Assembly (NCBI RefSeq): GCF_000725425.1
Contig: NZ_CP006019.1
Location: 1 to 64,000 of the forward strand
Origin: Palaeococcus pacificus DY20341
GTDB lineage: Archaea > Methanobacteriota_B > Thermococci > Thermococcales > Thermococcaceae
Reading direction: 5' to 3'
DNA length: 64,000 nucleotides
Notes under the pieces: model-generated
Seen by the model: only the letters and a program-made list of their open reading frames with translations
The model's database searches: none
What the model was told of the DNA's origin: nothing
Made by a program: the position numbers and the translations under genes
Shown here: positions 45,473 through 54,161 of the stretch, one piece after another
Position numbering within the stretch: the first letter of the stretch is position 1
Layout: every line of letters begins with the position of its first letter

Positions 45473-46246
45473 ATGCCAAAGATCGGGATAATTGGTGGTT
45501 CTGGTGTTTACGGAGTCTTTGACCCCAAGGAAAGCATAAAAGTGCACACACCTTACGGAAGACCTTCAGCTCCAGTGGAGATAGGCGAAATCAACGGTGT
45601 TGAGATTGCTTTCCTCCCAAGGCATGGAAAAACTCATGATATCCCACCCCACGAGGTTAACTATAGAGCGAACATTTGGGCCCTCCATGAGCTCGGCGTC
45701 GAGCGTGTAATAGGTATTACAGCTGTAGGTTCCCTCAGGGAAGAATACAAGCCCGGAGACATAGTAATTACCGACCAGTTTATAGACTTCACCAAAAAGA
45801 GGGAATACACCTTCTACAACGGGCCTAGAGTGGCTCACTTCAGCATGGCAGACCCATTCTGCCCAGAGATGAGGAAAGTTTTCATAGAGACCTCTAAGGG
45901 CCTGGGCTACGACACTCATGAGAAGGGCACTTATGTGTGCATTGAGGGGCCGCGCTTTTCAACGAGGGCTGAATCTATGATGTTCAGGAGTTATGCCCAC
46001 ATAATTGGAATGACGCTCGTTCCAGAGATTGTACTCGCTAGGGAGCTCGGAATGTGCTATGTTAACATAGCGGCAATTACAGACTACGACGTTTGGGCTG
46101 AAAAGCCTGTGGATGCCCAAGAAGTCGTTAGGGTCATGAAAGAGAACGAGGAGAAGATTAGAAAGATACTTCAAGAGGGCGTTCCTAAGATACCTGAAGA
46201 GAGGAAGTGCGGCTGTGCTGATGTGCTTAAGACGGCTTTTGTTTAG
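45473..46246 (+). CDS. mtnP: S-methyl-5'-thioadenosine phosphorylase
   Basis: The 257-residue enzyme splits methylthioadenosine with phosphate in polyamine/methionine salvage. It starts [15 protein letters not shown] and has the phosphate and base-site motifs [58 protein letters not shown] and [11 protein letters not shown]. Near its end CGCAD contains the CXC-type cysteines that form stabilising disulphides in the P. furiosus enzyme. AAGGTGAT points to ATG 45473. The deaminase for the same metabolite follows. Confidence 0.95.
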   Translation: MPKIGIIGGSGVYGVFDPKESIKVHTPYGRPSAPVEIGEINGVEIAFLPRHGKTHDIPPHEVNYRANIWALHELGVERVIGITAVGSLREEYKPGDIVITDQFIDFTKKREYTFYNGPRVAHFSMADPFCPEMRKVFIETSKGLGYDTHEKGTYVCIEGPRFSTRAESMMFRSYAHIIGMTLVPEIVLARELGMCYVNIAAITDYDVWAEKPVDAQEVVRVMKENEEKIRKILQEGVPKIPEERKCGCADVLKTAFV

Positions 46247-46294
46247 CAAGGTTTATATTCCCTTCCGTCCCCTTTTTATTTTAAGGTGAGAGCG

Positions 46295-47575
46295 ATGAGC
46301 ATTTTGATTAAGAATGGGAGAGTAATCTACGGTGAGAGCCTTGAAATTATGGATGCCGATGTTTATGTAGAGGGTAACAAAATTGTGAAGGTTGGAAAGG
46401 GCTTAAAAGAGAGTGCTGATGTGGTGATAGATGCGAAGGGCAAAGTTATTTCTCCGGGATTTATCAACACCCATACGCACTTAGCAATGACGCTCTTTAG
46501 AGGTCTAGCTGATGATCTGCCCTTAATGGAGTGGCTCCAAAACCACATATGGCCACTTGAAAGGAAGCTTACTCCAAAGGACATCTATTGGGGTTCTCTC
46601 CTTGGGGCTTTGGAGATGATAAAGAGCGGGACAACTACATTTGTTGATATGTACTTTCACATGGATGAAGTTGCTAACGCTGTTAATGAGGCTGGACTTA
46701 GAGCTTATTTGACTTATGGTGTGGTAGATTTAAGCAGTGAGGAGAAGGCCGAGAGTGAGATTAAAGAGGCTTTGAGAACCTTAAAATTCATACAAAAGCT
46801 CAACTCTGATAGGATAGAATTCATTTTTGGGCCCCATGCACCTTACACATGCTCCCCAGGATTTTTGAGAAGGATTAGGGAATTGGCCGATGAGCATGGT
46901 AAAATGGTCACAATCCACGTTAGCGAAACTAAAACTGAAGTTGAGCAAATTAAAGAGCAGTACGGCAAAAGTCCAGTCGAGCTTTTGGATGAGATTGGTT
47001 TCTTGAGGGACGATGTGATTATTGCACATGGGGTCTGGTTGAGTGAAAAGGACATCAGTATTCTCAAAAAGCGTGGTGTAACAGTGGCTCACAATCCCGC
47101 TTCGAATATGAAGCTTGCGAGTGGAGTGATGCCTCTAAGGGAGCTTTTAGAAGCCGGGGTGAATGTTTCCCTCGCCACAGATGGAGATGCGAGCAACAAC
47201 AACTTGGATATGCTTGAGGAGATGAAGTTAGCTGCTCTCCTCCACAAGGTACACACATTGGATCCAACCATAGCCAATGCGTACACGGTCTTTAAGATGG
47301 CGACCCAAAATGGAGCAAAAGCGCTAAAGCTGAACACTGGAGTAATAAAAGAAGGCGCTTTGGCAGATTTGGTTATAATTGACTTCAACAAGCCTCACCT
47401 AAGACCGATTCACAATATTATAAGCCACCTCGTTTATTCTGCAAATGGAAGCGATGTCGAGACCACAATAGTTAATGGAAAAATTTTGATGCTTGATAGG
47501 GAAGTTTTGAGCTTTGATGAAGAGAAGGTGTTGGATAAGGCTCAAAAGGTGGCTGAAGATTTGTTGTCAAGGTGA
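46295..47575 (+). CDS. mtaD: 5-methylthioadenosine/S-adenosylhomocysteine deaminase
   Basis: The 426-residue amidohydrolase has the zinc ligands HTHLAM, HVSETKTE and THDG-like ATDGDASNN. It also shows GPHAPYTCSPGFLRRIRELA, typical of MTA/SAH deaminases. These convert methylthioadenosine or SAH to the inosyl form. GGTGAGAG sets ATG 46295. It is adjacent to mtnP, so both act on methylthioadenosine, one by phosphorolysis and one by deamination. Confidence 0.92.
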   Translation: MSILIKNGRVIYGESLEIMDADVYVEGNKIVKVGKGLKESADVVIDAKGKVISPGFINTHTHLAMTLFRGLADDLPLMEWLQNHIWPLERKLTPKDIYWGSLLGALEMIKSGTTTFVDMYFHMDEVANAVNEAGLRAYLTYGVVDLSSEEKAESEIKEALRTLKFIQKLNSDRIEFIFGPHAPYTCSPGFLRRIRELADEHGKMVTIHVSETKTEVEQIKEQYGKSPVELLDEIGFLRDDVIIAHGVWLSEKDISILKKRGVTVAHNPASNMKLASGVMPLRELLEAGVNVSLATDGDASNNNLDMLEEMKLAALLHKVHTLDPTIANAYTVFKMATQNGAKALKLNTGVIKEGALADLVIIDFNKPHLRPIHNIISHLVYSANGSDVETTIVNGKILMLDREVLSFDEEKVLDKAQKVAEDLLSR

Positions 47576-47582
47576 TGGCTTT

Positions 47583-48155
47583 ATGAATTTAACAGAACTT
47601 ACCTTTGGAAATTTAACCTTTAAGCTCGCTCAAGGGGACATAACTAAGCTTCCAGCTGAAGCGATAGTTAATGCAGCAAACAAATATTTGGAGCATGGCG
47701 GGGGAGTAGCTTTAGCCATTGCCAAAGCTGCAGCTGGAGACCCTTATGAATACATCAAAATTAGCAAAGAGGCTATGAGAGAGCAGATTGGGAGAAATCA
47801 CATTGAGCACGGTGAAGTCGTTGTTACGCCCGCTTTAAACATGGAGCGCTTTGGAATAAAATATGTTATCCACACGGTTGGACCTTATTGTGGTGGAAAA
47901 TGGGATGAGAACTTAAAGGAGAAGCTGAAGAAAGCTATTCTTGGAGCTTTGAGAAAGGCTGAAGAGCTAAACATTTCTTCAATTGCATTTCCAGCCATAA
48001 GTGCCGGCATCTATGGGTGCCCATTGGGAGAGGTCGTTAAAACTTTCCTTAAAGTTGTGGAAGAGTTTTCAGGGGAAGCTGAGAGTGTTAAAGAAGTTTA
48101 TCTTGTGCTTTATTCAAAGAAAGATGCTGAAAGGGCTTTGAAAATCTTAGGCTGA
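47583..48155 (+). CDS. Macrodomain protein (ADP-ribose binding/hydrolase)
   Basis: The 190-residue protein is a single macrodomain: AQGDITKLPAEAIVNAANKY, HGGGVALAIAKAAG, VVTPALNMERFGIKYVIHTVGP and AFPAISAGIYGCPLGE. Such domains bind ADP-ribose and often deacetylate O-acetyl-ADP-ribose or remove ADP-ribose from nucleic acids or proteins. AAGGTGA near the end of mtaD supports ATG 47583. It precedes the NAD(P)HX repair gene, suggesting a NAD-metabolite group. Confidence 0.9.
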   Translation: MNLTELTFGNLTFKLAQGDITKLPAEAIVNAANKYLEHGGGVALAIAKAAAGDPYEYIKISKEAMREQIGRNHIEHGEVVVTPALNMERFGIKYVIHTVGPYCGGKWDENLKEKLKKAILGALRKAEELNISSIAFPAISAGIYGCPLGEVVKTFLKVVEEFSGEAESVKEVYLVLYSKKDAERALKILG

Positions 48156-48171
48156 ATTTGAGGTGGTGCTC

Positions 48172-49614
48172 ATGAAAATTGAGGATGTTTACATATGGGA
48201 TATAAACGCTAAGTGGCTCGGCATTTCACCTTTTCAATTGATGGAAAATGCTGGGGCAGGTGTGGCGAGGATAATTGAAGAGAAGTTTGGAAAAAACTTA
48301 AAAGTAGCGATTTTCTGCGGAACAGGCAACAACGGCGGAGACGGCTTTGTAATAGCGAGGCACTTGAGCTTTGAAAATAATGTTACTCTCTTTTTGGTCG
48401 GCGATGAGGTGAAAATCAGGAGCGAAGAGGCAAAGCACAACTGGGAAATTCTCAAAAAGCTCGATTTTGTAAAGATTAAAGTTCTCAAAGACTCAAGTCA
48501 AATAAAAGCTCTGGATTTGAAAGGTTTTGATGTCATAGTTGATGCTTTACTCGGCGCGGGAACTAAGGGAGAGCCGAGAGAGCCAATAAGGAGCGCTGTT
48601 GAGAAAATCAATGAATATGCTGGAAAAGCTAAGATAGTTAGTGTTGATCTGCCGAGCGGTTATCCCTCGAGCGTTAGGGTAACTTGCGACTTTGCAGTAA
48701 CTTTCCAATGGGACAAAGAGGAATACGAAGGTTTTGAAAGGATAATAGCAAAGATTGGCTATCCAAAGGAGCTCTACCACTTAGTTGGTCCAGGGGATGC
48801 AAAGTTTGCGTTAAGGAAAAAAGGAGAGTATAAGGGTCAAAATGGCAAAGTTTTGATAATCGGAGGAAGCGAGAACTACTTTGGGGCACCTTATTTAGCT
48901 TCAAAAGCTGCTTCCTATTTAGTTGACCTCGTTTATCTATCAATGCCTGAAGAAAGTGCGAGGAGAATAAACGACCCAGACTTAATCTTGAGACCCGTTA
49001 AAGGTAAGAACTTCTCAAAAGAGCACCTGGAGGAAGTCTTGGCTTTAGCAGAAAAGGTTGATGCCATAGCAATTGGAATGGGGATTGGATTGAGTGAGGA
49101 GACTAAAGAATTTGTAAGAGAATTCGTTAAGCACTGCAAGAAGCCAATGGTAATTGATGCTGACGCTCTCAAGGTCATAGCTGAGGACCTGAGCGTTTTA
49201 AGGGATAAAACTTTTGTTTTAACTCCACATGCTGGGGAATTCAAGATTCTCTTTGGTGAAAAGCCTGAGGGGAGCTTAGAGAAAAAAGCAAAGCTCGTCA
49301 CCGAGAAGGCGAGAGAAATTAACGGCACAATCTTGCTCAAAGGAGCTTATGATATAATAAGCGATGGGAAGACTTGGAAGTACAATAAAACAGGCAACAA
49401 AGGGATGACTACTGGAGGAACTGGCGATGTTTTAGCTGGTCTTGTTGGAGCTTTGCTTGCCATTGGAAATTCACCATTTAGAGCGGCTTCAGTCGGAGCT
49501 TTCCTTAATGGATTAGCGGGGGATAGGGTAAAAGAAGAGATGGGGGAGAACTTCACTGCGCTGGAGGTTGCTAAAAAAGTCCCGCACGCGATCAGGTGGG
49601 TGGTGGAGTTCTGA
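48172..49614 (+). CDS. nnrD: Bifunctional NAD(P)H-hydrate epimerase/dehydratase
   Basis: The 480-residue protein fuses an N-terminal epimerase (FQLMENAGAGVARIIEE, FCGTGNNGGDGFVIARHL, VDALLGAGTKG; about 1-205) with a C-terminal ADP- or ATP-dependent dehydratase (KVLIIGGSENYFGAP, IGMGIGL, DADALK, TPHAGEF, TGGTGDVLAG; about 215-480). It repairs damaged NAD(P)H hydrates, which form fast at high temperature. GAGGTGG precedes ATG 48172. Lysine-rich strands and length fit archaeal Nnr. Confidence 0.93.
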   Translation: MKIEDVYIWDINAKWLGISPFQLMENAGAGVARIIEEKFGKNLKVAIFCGTGNNGGDGFVIARHLSFENNVTLFLVGDEVKIRSEEAKHNWEILKKLDFVKIKVLKDSSQIKALDLKGFDVIVDALLGAGTKGEPREPIRSAVEKINEYAGKAKIVSVDLPSGYPSSVRVTCDFAVTFQWDKEEYEGFERIIAKIGYPKELYHLVGPGDAKFALRKKGEYKGQNGKVLIIGGSENYFGAPYLASKAASYLVDLVYLSMPEESARRINDPDLILRPVKGKNFSKEHLEEVLALAEKVDAIAIGMGIGLSEETKEFVREFVKHCKKPMVIDADALKVIAEDLSVLRDKTFVLTPHAGEFKILFGEKPEGSLEKKAKLVTEKAREINGTILLKGAYDIISDGKTWKYNKTGNKGMTTGGTGDVLAGLVGALLAIGNSPFRAASVGAFLNGLAGDRVKEEMGENFTALEVAKKVPHAIRWVVEF

Positions 49615-49623
49615 GGGGTTTTT

Positions 49624-50282
49624 ATGGATAGGAAAAACTGGGGAAGGCCCTTGTTTTTCTTTTTGTGGTTCTTTTTGCCTCCATGCTCTTCATTCAGTGG
49701 CTGGCCGAGGAAAAATACCCTATCATCGTTGATGCTTACTTCAGCACACCAGCGGAATTTAATGGGGTTCAGCTGCTTATGAGCTACCCGAACGAGGTTA
49801 CCCACGTTGCTCTCTTCAAATTCGAACTCTCCCCTGATGGTTCCCGTTACATTCGTGTTGAGAAAACCTTCGACATCAATCCGGATTATGTGGTAGCAGA
49901 GGTTCAGGACAAAGAGGAGACGCTTTACTGTCGCGCCGACTGGGAAAACGGAACCTTTATCGTCCGAGATTGGGAGAACTGCTCCGATAGTCTTACTGCT
50001 GCCTTAACGAGAAAAATAACCCTTCAGGCGTGTGTTAATGGTACTTATCTCGGACACACCGTTGAGCGGAAGTCCATAGTCTGGTTTCTCTTTAAGGCTT
50101 CCAACACAACGGAGTGCGTCAGCGACACCGTCGAGGTCGTCGGCAGGACATGGGGAATTTTCGTGAGGATTGCTGGAGCAAACGGGACGATTGTCTGCCA
50201 AACAGAGAAAGTGGAGGGAACGTATCTCTCCGACGAGGTCGTAACAATAAACGAAAAAGGGTGTGGGCCGAAAAAAGAATGA
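49624..50282 (+). CDS. Secreted or membrane-anchored protein of unknown function, reading frame interrupted
   Basis: A ribosome site (GAGGGG near 49613) and ATG at 49624 start MDRKN..., but the main frame enters from 49632 as EKLGKALVFLFVVLFASMLF. Adding one A to the run at 49633-49637 would join them as MDRKKLGKALVFLF. The downstream domain (GVQLLMSYPNEVTHVALFKF, several Cys, NxT sites) looks extracellular behind one N-terminal helix. No family is recognised. It is convergent with amyA, with five bases between, and shares its G/C-richer codon use. It could be a sequencing error, a real frameshift, or start at GTG 49665. Confidence 0.6.
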
Positions 50283-50287
50283 AGAGT

Positions 50288-51670
50288 TCAGCCAATCCCC
50301 GCGTAGCTCCAGACGGAGTAGCCATAATAACCATTGGCCGGATCGTGAGGTGGCGCCTCAAGATATACCCATCCGTTTGAATCGACCCACTTATCGACCC
50401 ATCCCCCGAGGTTGCCGGTGTATTCATGTATCGTTGAACCGGCGAACTTCGGAACATAGACCCACCTTCCTGCCCAGCCGCTTCCGAGATTGATGTATGT
50501 TATCAGTCCGGGCTTGCTTCCATAGCCATTCCTCACAAAGATAAGCTCATCGCTGTCGTAGTAAACTATTTCCGTGGTTCCGCCCGCCAGGTTGTTGTGT
50601 ATCCAGATTAAGTTGGTGAGCCTGTCCTTGTTGAGCCACTCTTCGTAGTCCCGGTAAAATATCGTTGGTTGTCCCTCATAGGTGAGAATGAATGCGTATG
50701 CTGGGTACTTGTTCCATATTATGTCCGTGTCGTGATTTGCCACAAAGGTTACCGCATCGAAGGGATCAACCGCAACTAAAACCTGTCCGTTCTGTATGGC
50801 GGAGACGAGTGCGGGGATGTTAGTGTTGTCAAAGGCCTCATCCATCTTGTAGTAGAGCGCGAAGTCAAAAGCATTGGCCCCGCTTCCTCTTATCCAGTCC
50901 AAGACGAGGTTTACGTTGGTGTCCCAGTACTCTCCGACTGCATAGCCGCCCCACCAGCTGAGCCAGTCCTTCACGACCCACGGGTCATAGCCCTTGACGT
51001 AATCGAAGCGCCACCCATCGAAGCCGACGCTTTTAAGATATGCCGCATAGCTCTCACTGCTCGCCCAGAGCCAGTACTGATCCCAGCTCTTGTCGTGGCA
51101 TATATCCGGATAGCCGCCGAAAGCTCCAGCATCACTGGCGTGAAGCTCGTTGGGATGGAAGTCGAGGTAGTTGGCGGTGTACTTGCCCGAGGCAACTTTA
51201 GAAAAGTCCGTCCATGTGTAGTCGTTCACAAAGGGGTTCCACTCCAAATCGCCGCCGGCGCGGTGGTTTATTACTATGTCGGCGTAGACCTCAAGCCCAT
51301 AGGAGTGGGCAGTGTTTATGAGGTCTATTAACTCTTGCTTTGAACCGAAGCGAGTCTCTACCGTTCCCATCTGATAGTATTCGCCGAGGTCAAAGTAGTC
51401 GTAGGGATCATAACCCATCGAATAGCCTCCGCTCATGCCCTTGGATGGCGGCGGGAGCCAGATGGAAGTTATTCCAGCAGCAGCCCAATCGGGAATTTTG
51501 GCCCTTATTGTGTCGTACCATATTCCACCCTCCGGAACGTCCCAGTAGAACGCTTGCATCATTACTCCGCCTTCTTCTGGGGATAGTGCTATTGCTTGCT
51601 CTGCTGTGAATGATAGCACTATCAAGAGCAGGCCAAAAATGGCCAGAACTTTTTTAAGACCTGTCCGCAC
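50288..51670 (-). CDS. amyA: Extracellular alpha-amylase (GH13)
   Basis: The 460-residue enzyme has an N-terminal signal peptide ([23 protein letters not shown]) with a mature start near LSPEEGG. GH13 conserved regions are present: VYADIVINH (I), [11 protein letters not shown] with the Asp nucleophile (II), VGEYWDTN with the acid/base Glu (III) and FVANHDTD (IV). The C-terminal beta domain ends SVWSYAGIG. It is very like the calcium-dependent secreted amylases of Thermococcus and Pyrococcus, which hydrolyse starch. GGGAGGTGAAA points to GTG 51670. An AAATTTAAATA TATA box lies near 51735-51747. Confidence 0.95.
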   Translation of the reverse strand: MRTGLKKVLAIFGLLLIVLSFTAEQAIALSPEEGGVMMQAFYWDVPEGGIWYDTIRAKIPDWAAAGITSIWLPPPSKGMSGGYSMGYDPYDYFDLGEYYQMGTVETRFGSKQELIDLINTAHSYGLEVYADIVINHRAGGDLEWNPFVNDYTWTDFSKVASGKYTANYLDFHPNELHASDAGAFGGYPDICHDKSWDQYWLWASSESYAAYLKSVGFDGWRFDYVKGYDPWVVKDWLSWWGGYAVGEYWDTNVNLVLDWIRGSGANAFDFALYYKMDEAFDNTNIPALVSAIQNGQVLVAVDPFDAVTFVANHDTDIIWNKYPAYAFILTYEGQPTIFYRDYEEWLNKDRLTNLIWIHNNLAGGTTEIVYYDSDELIFVRNGYGSKPGLITYINLGSGWAGRWVYVPKFAGSTIHEYTGNLGGWVDKWVDSNGWVYLEAPPHDPANGYYGYSVWSYAGIG

Positions 51671-51816
51671 TTTCACCTCCCCCTGCTGGTCGGCAAATAT
51701 TTCGTGCTCAAAATATATCACTGGCAGTGAAATATTTAAATTTTTCTATTTTCGGGCATTGTTGCAAAGTTTTGGACATTGTGGTACAAATAGTGGAAAA
51801 TGTTATCTTGCGGACA

Positions 51817-51855
51817 GCCATAGCAGTATTGGGAAAATTACGGAATTGCTATGGC
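51817..51855. repeat. 9 bp perfect inverted repeat upstream of amyA
   Basis: GCCATAGCA (51817-51825) and TGCTATGGC (51847-51855) are perfect reverse complements 21 bases apart. The site lies about 100 bp upstream of the amyA TATA box and just beyond the 3' end of the ArsR gene. It could be an operator or a transcription-end hairpin; it does not match the TrmB-family maltose motif I know. Confidence 0.4.
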
Positions 51856-51873
51856 GGGACAGAAAAATGAACA

Positions 51874-52437
51874 TCAGTACCCATCTAATCCTATCATCTT
51901 CTTCAGCTGCCTAGCCTTATCGCAGAATTCGCATGAGTTAAGAAAGACAAGAATATTTAAAAAATGAAAGAGCTCTATTTCGCTCATTTCAACGTTCTCA
52001 ACTTTTTTTATTGGCTCCCTCGCCTTCTCTTCTATTTCTCGTAAGATGTCTCGAATAAGGTTTACTGTCTTTTCTTCGTTTTTTATTTCAAAGCCTGCCC
52101 TTTTGAGTATGGAACAAATTCGCTCTGCTTCTACTTGTAAATACTGAATTCTGAAAGCAACTACCTCTTCATCTTCTCCGTAGGGCTTTACTAAAAAGAT
52201 TCTAGCACTCCTTGCGTAGAGTACTTCGTTTCTTTCCTTGGCGACCTTCTCTAAAAATCCCGCATCTTCCAGTGCCTTAACATGACGGTAGATTGTAGAT
52301 CTATCCCTTTTCAAACGCTCGCTTAGCTCGCTTATTGTCATTGGTCGGTCTCTCAGCTGACTGAGGATTTTAAAACGCGTTTCCTCTGCTAAGAGCTTTA
52401 TCATATCAGGCTCAGTTACTACGATTACATCTCTCAT
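51874..52437 (-). CDS. ArsR-type winged-helix regulator
   Basis: The 187-residue protein starts with a winged helix (ETRFKILSQLRDRPMTISELSERLKRDRSTIYRHVKALEDAGFL). A helical C-terminal part with two Cys (NSCEFCDKARQLKKMIG) may bind metal or form dimers. It is transcribed toward amyA and lies directly downstream of the DUF211 gene, 9 bases away. The ligand and targets are unknown. Confidence 0.85.
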   Translation of the reverse strand: MRDVIVVTEPDMIKLLAEETRFKILSQLRDRPMTISELSERLKRDRSTIYRHVKALEDAGFLEKVAKERNEVLYARSARIFLVKPYGEDEEVVAFRIQYLQVEAERICSILKRAGFEIKNEEKTVNLIRDILREIEEKAREPIKKVENVEMSEIELFHFLNILVFLNSCEFCDKARQLKKMIGLDGY

Positions 52438-52446
52438 GGCAGACCC

Positions 52447-52752
52447 TCAAAATTCTTCGAGCTTATCCTGAGGAGTCTCGCTCTCCTCAATTATCCTCTT
52501 CCCTGCAGCTACCATGTCTATGCTGTGCACAACCCCACCGAATTCTTCAATCGTCCTGACTATCTCATCGTAGTCCAAGTTATCCCCAACTATTGTTATT
52601 TTGATGTTCTCTGTTTCTTTGTCAATTTCTACGAGCGTTATGTTGACACCATCCACTCCTCTGAGCTCGCTCAGTCCTAATGCCAGCTCTGTAACCATTG
52701 GCTGATGAGGCTTTAAAACGTCTAATACCAATAACCTAATTCCTCTTGCCAT
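52447..52752 (-). CDS. DUF211-family protein
   Basis: The 101-residue protein matches archaeal DUF211 (ARGIRLLVLDVLKPHQPMVTELALGLSEL, VNITLVEIDKETENIKITI), a ferredoxin-like fold that forms ring oligomers in solved structures and may bind metal. Function is unknown. It lies between two ArsR-type genes on the same strand with short gaps (9 and 25 bases), so it is probably part of one operon. Confidence 0.85.
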   Translation of the reverse strand: MARGIRLLVLDVLKPHQPMVTELALGLSELRGVDGVNITLVEIDKETENIKITIVGDNLDYDEIVRTIEEFGGVVHSIDMVAAGKRIIEESETPQDKLEEF

Positions 52753-52777
52753 AATTTCCCCCTACTCAAATCTAAGC

Positions 52778-53356
52778 TCAGATTTTAAGTATTTCGCCCA
52801 GCTTTTTGAAGAGCTCTAAGAACTCTTCATTCCTGCTCAGCTCTGCCATAGCAAGCCATTCTATAGCGGCAATAATATCTTCGTTTGAGAATTCCTTCAG
52901 ATTCTCTTCTTTTTCTTCGATCATTTTAGATATCTTCATTTTGGTCTCATGCTCTTTTTCGGTAATTTTGTCCATTATGTTGAGGAGCTCATTCTCATCG
53001 AACTTAAAGCCCAAAGCTTTGAAGATTTCAAGCTTCGTTTTTAGCCTCGTTCTTGCTAAGTAGCGGAGCTCTTCGTCACCTAAATAGAGGTTTATATAGA
53101 AAGCATCTGCTGTCCTCCCGTAGTACTTCTCCACAAGATTGCCTTTCATCTCAGTTCTCTTAACCTCGACTAATCCCGCTTCCTTTAGCTTTTCTACGTG
53201 GTGATATATCGTTTGAGGTGTTTTCTTTAATATCTCTGAAAGCTGAGAAATAGTCATCTCTCTATCTCTCAGGAGTCTTAAGATATGCCTTCTCGTATCT
53301 TCAAGCATTAACTTGATTACCTTTGGATCAGTAATAGTTTTGACCTTCCTATTCAT
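52778..53356 (-). CDS. ArsR-type winged-helix regulator with coiled-coil tail
   Basis: From ATG 53356 (GGGTGG upstream) the 192-residue protein has a winged helix (ISQLSEILKKTPQTIYHHVEKLKEAGLVEV) and a long charged helical C-terminus suited to dimerisation. It heads the ArsR-DUF211-ArsR run. Upstream (53370-53400) TTTAACGTT and TTTAAACGTT repeat near the expected promoter and may be its own operator. Confidence 0.85.
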   Translation of the reverse strand: MNRKVKTITDPKVIKLMLEDTRRHILRLLRDREMTISQLSEILKKTPQTIYHHVEKLKEAGLVEVKRTEMKGNLVEKYYGRTADAFYINLYLGDEELRYLARTRLKTKLEIFKALGFKFDENELLNIMDKITEKEHETKMKISKMIEEKEENLKEFSNEDIIAAIEWLAMAELSRNEEFLELFKKLGEILKI

Positions 53357-53443
53357 CTCGACCACCCAATTTTAACGTTCTAATTGTTGTTTAAACGTTA
53401 TGCAATATAACCTTTTCCCTGAAATAGGGGGTGAGTAATCCTT

Positions 53444-54118
53444 CTAAAATGCAAATTCCTCTTCTCCCGTTTGCTCAATAACCTCAGCAAAGTCCTCTTC
53501 TCCAACGAACGTGAACCCACAAGTGTCACATTTTAGAGAATAGCTTTCTCTTCTAAGTGGAGAGAAGCAGACCGGACAGCGGTATTCCTTATCATTGAGC
53601 TCATCAAAAATCTCGTTGAGCATAACCAAGAGCTTCAAATCATTCTCCCAATCCTCGTGAACCATGCCCCAATAGGGCATGCTTAGAGGATAGTCCTCCT
53701 CCAAAATGAGTGGATTTATGCCGAGGCTTCTAACTCCCCTAGGGAGTCTTTGGGCAGGTTCTATGGAAACTACAAACTGGTCGTAGAACTCTATGTATTG
53801 AGCTCTAACTGTCATAGCTGAGGAGATTCTCCTTTTTAATGGGTAAATTTGAAGGAAAAGTGTGTCATTAAAAGGCTCATGGGAAACTGTTACACCGACT
53901 TTTTTGTTCGCAAAGAACTGGATTATCTCATCTTCTTCCCTCTCTTCGCCCATAAACTTAAAATTAAGCTTCCTCAAAGCGCGTGAGAAAAATATGGGTT
54001 TTGGGAGAGAGCTTTGATTAACCAAGTACTCTCCTATCCATCCAGCCAATGCCATTGAGTAGCCTACAAAGGCCTGCTTGTAAACGCGGAGATAAGCTAC
54101 ACTGGGCACTAATTTCAT
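53444..54118 (-). CDS. Unrecognised protein with C-terminal zinc ribbon
   Basis: The 224-residue protein has no known catalytic domain. The C-terminal part has a zinc ribbon CPVC...CDTC (about 181-201). An earlier segment SHEPFNDTLFLQIYPLKRR and many aromatic residues suggest a folded alpha/beta body. ATG 54118 (GAGG upstream) is favoured over ATG 54127. It lies upstream of the ArsR group on the same strand and follows the ligase gene. Function is unknown. Confidence 0.72.
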   Translation of the reverse strand: MKLVPSVAYLRVYKQAFVGYSMALAGWIGEYLVNQSSLPKPIFFSRALRKLNFKFMGEEREEDEIIQFFANKKVGVTVSHEPFNDTLFLQIYPLKRRISSAMTVRAQYIEFYDQFVVSIEPAQRLPRGVRSLGINPLILEEDYPLSMPYWGMVHEDWENDLKLLVMLNEIFDELNDKEYRCPVCFSPLRRESYSLKCDTCGFTFVGEEDFAEVIEQTGEEEFAF

Positions 54119-54161
54119 AAGCCTCAAGTTTTATGTGCACTCTTTCTTTATACCTTTTTCG

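Noticed and set aside
50119-50457. Frames antisense to the secreted-protein gene and the amyA end
   Set aside because: Arg- and Ser-rich products typical of antisense frames in G/C-rich DNA; amyA is clearly the real gene.
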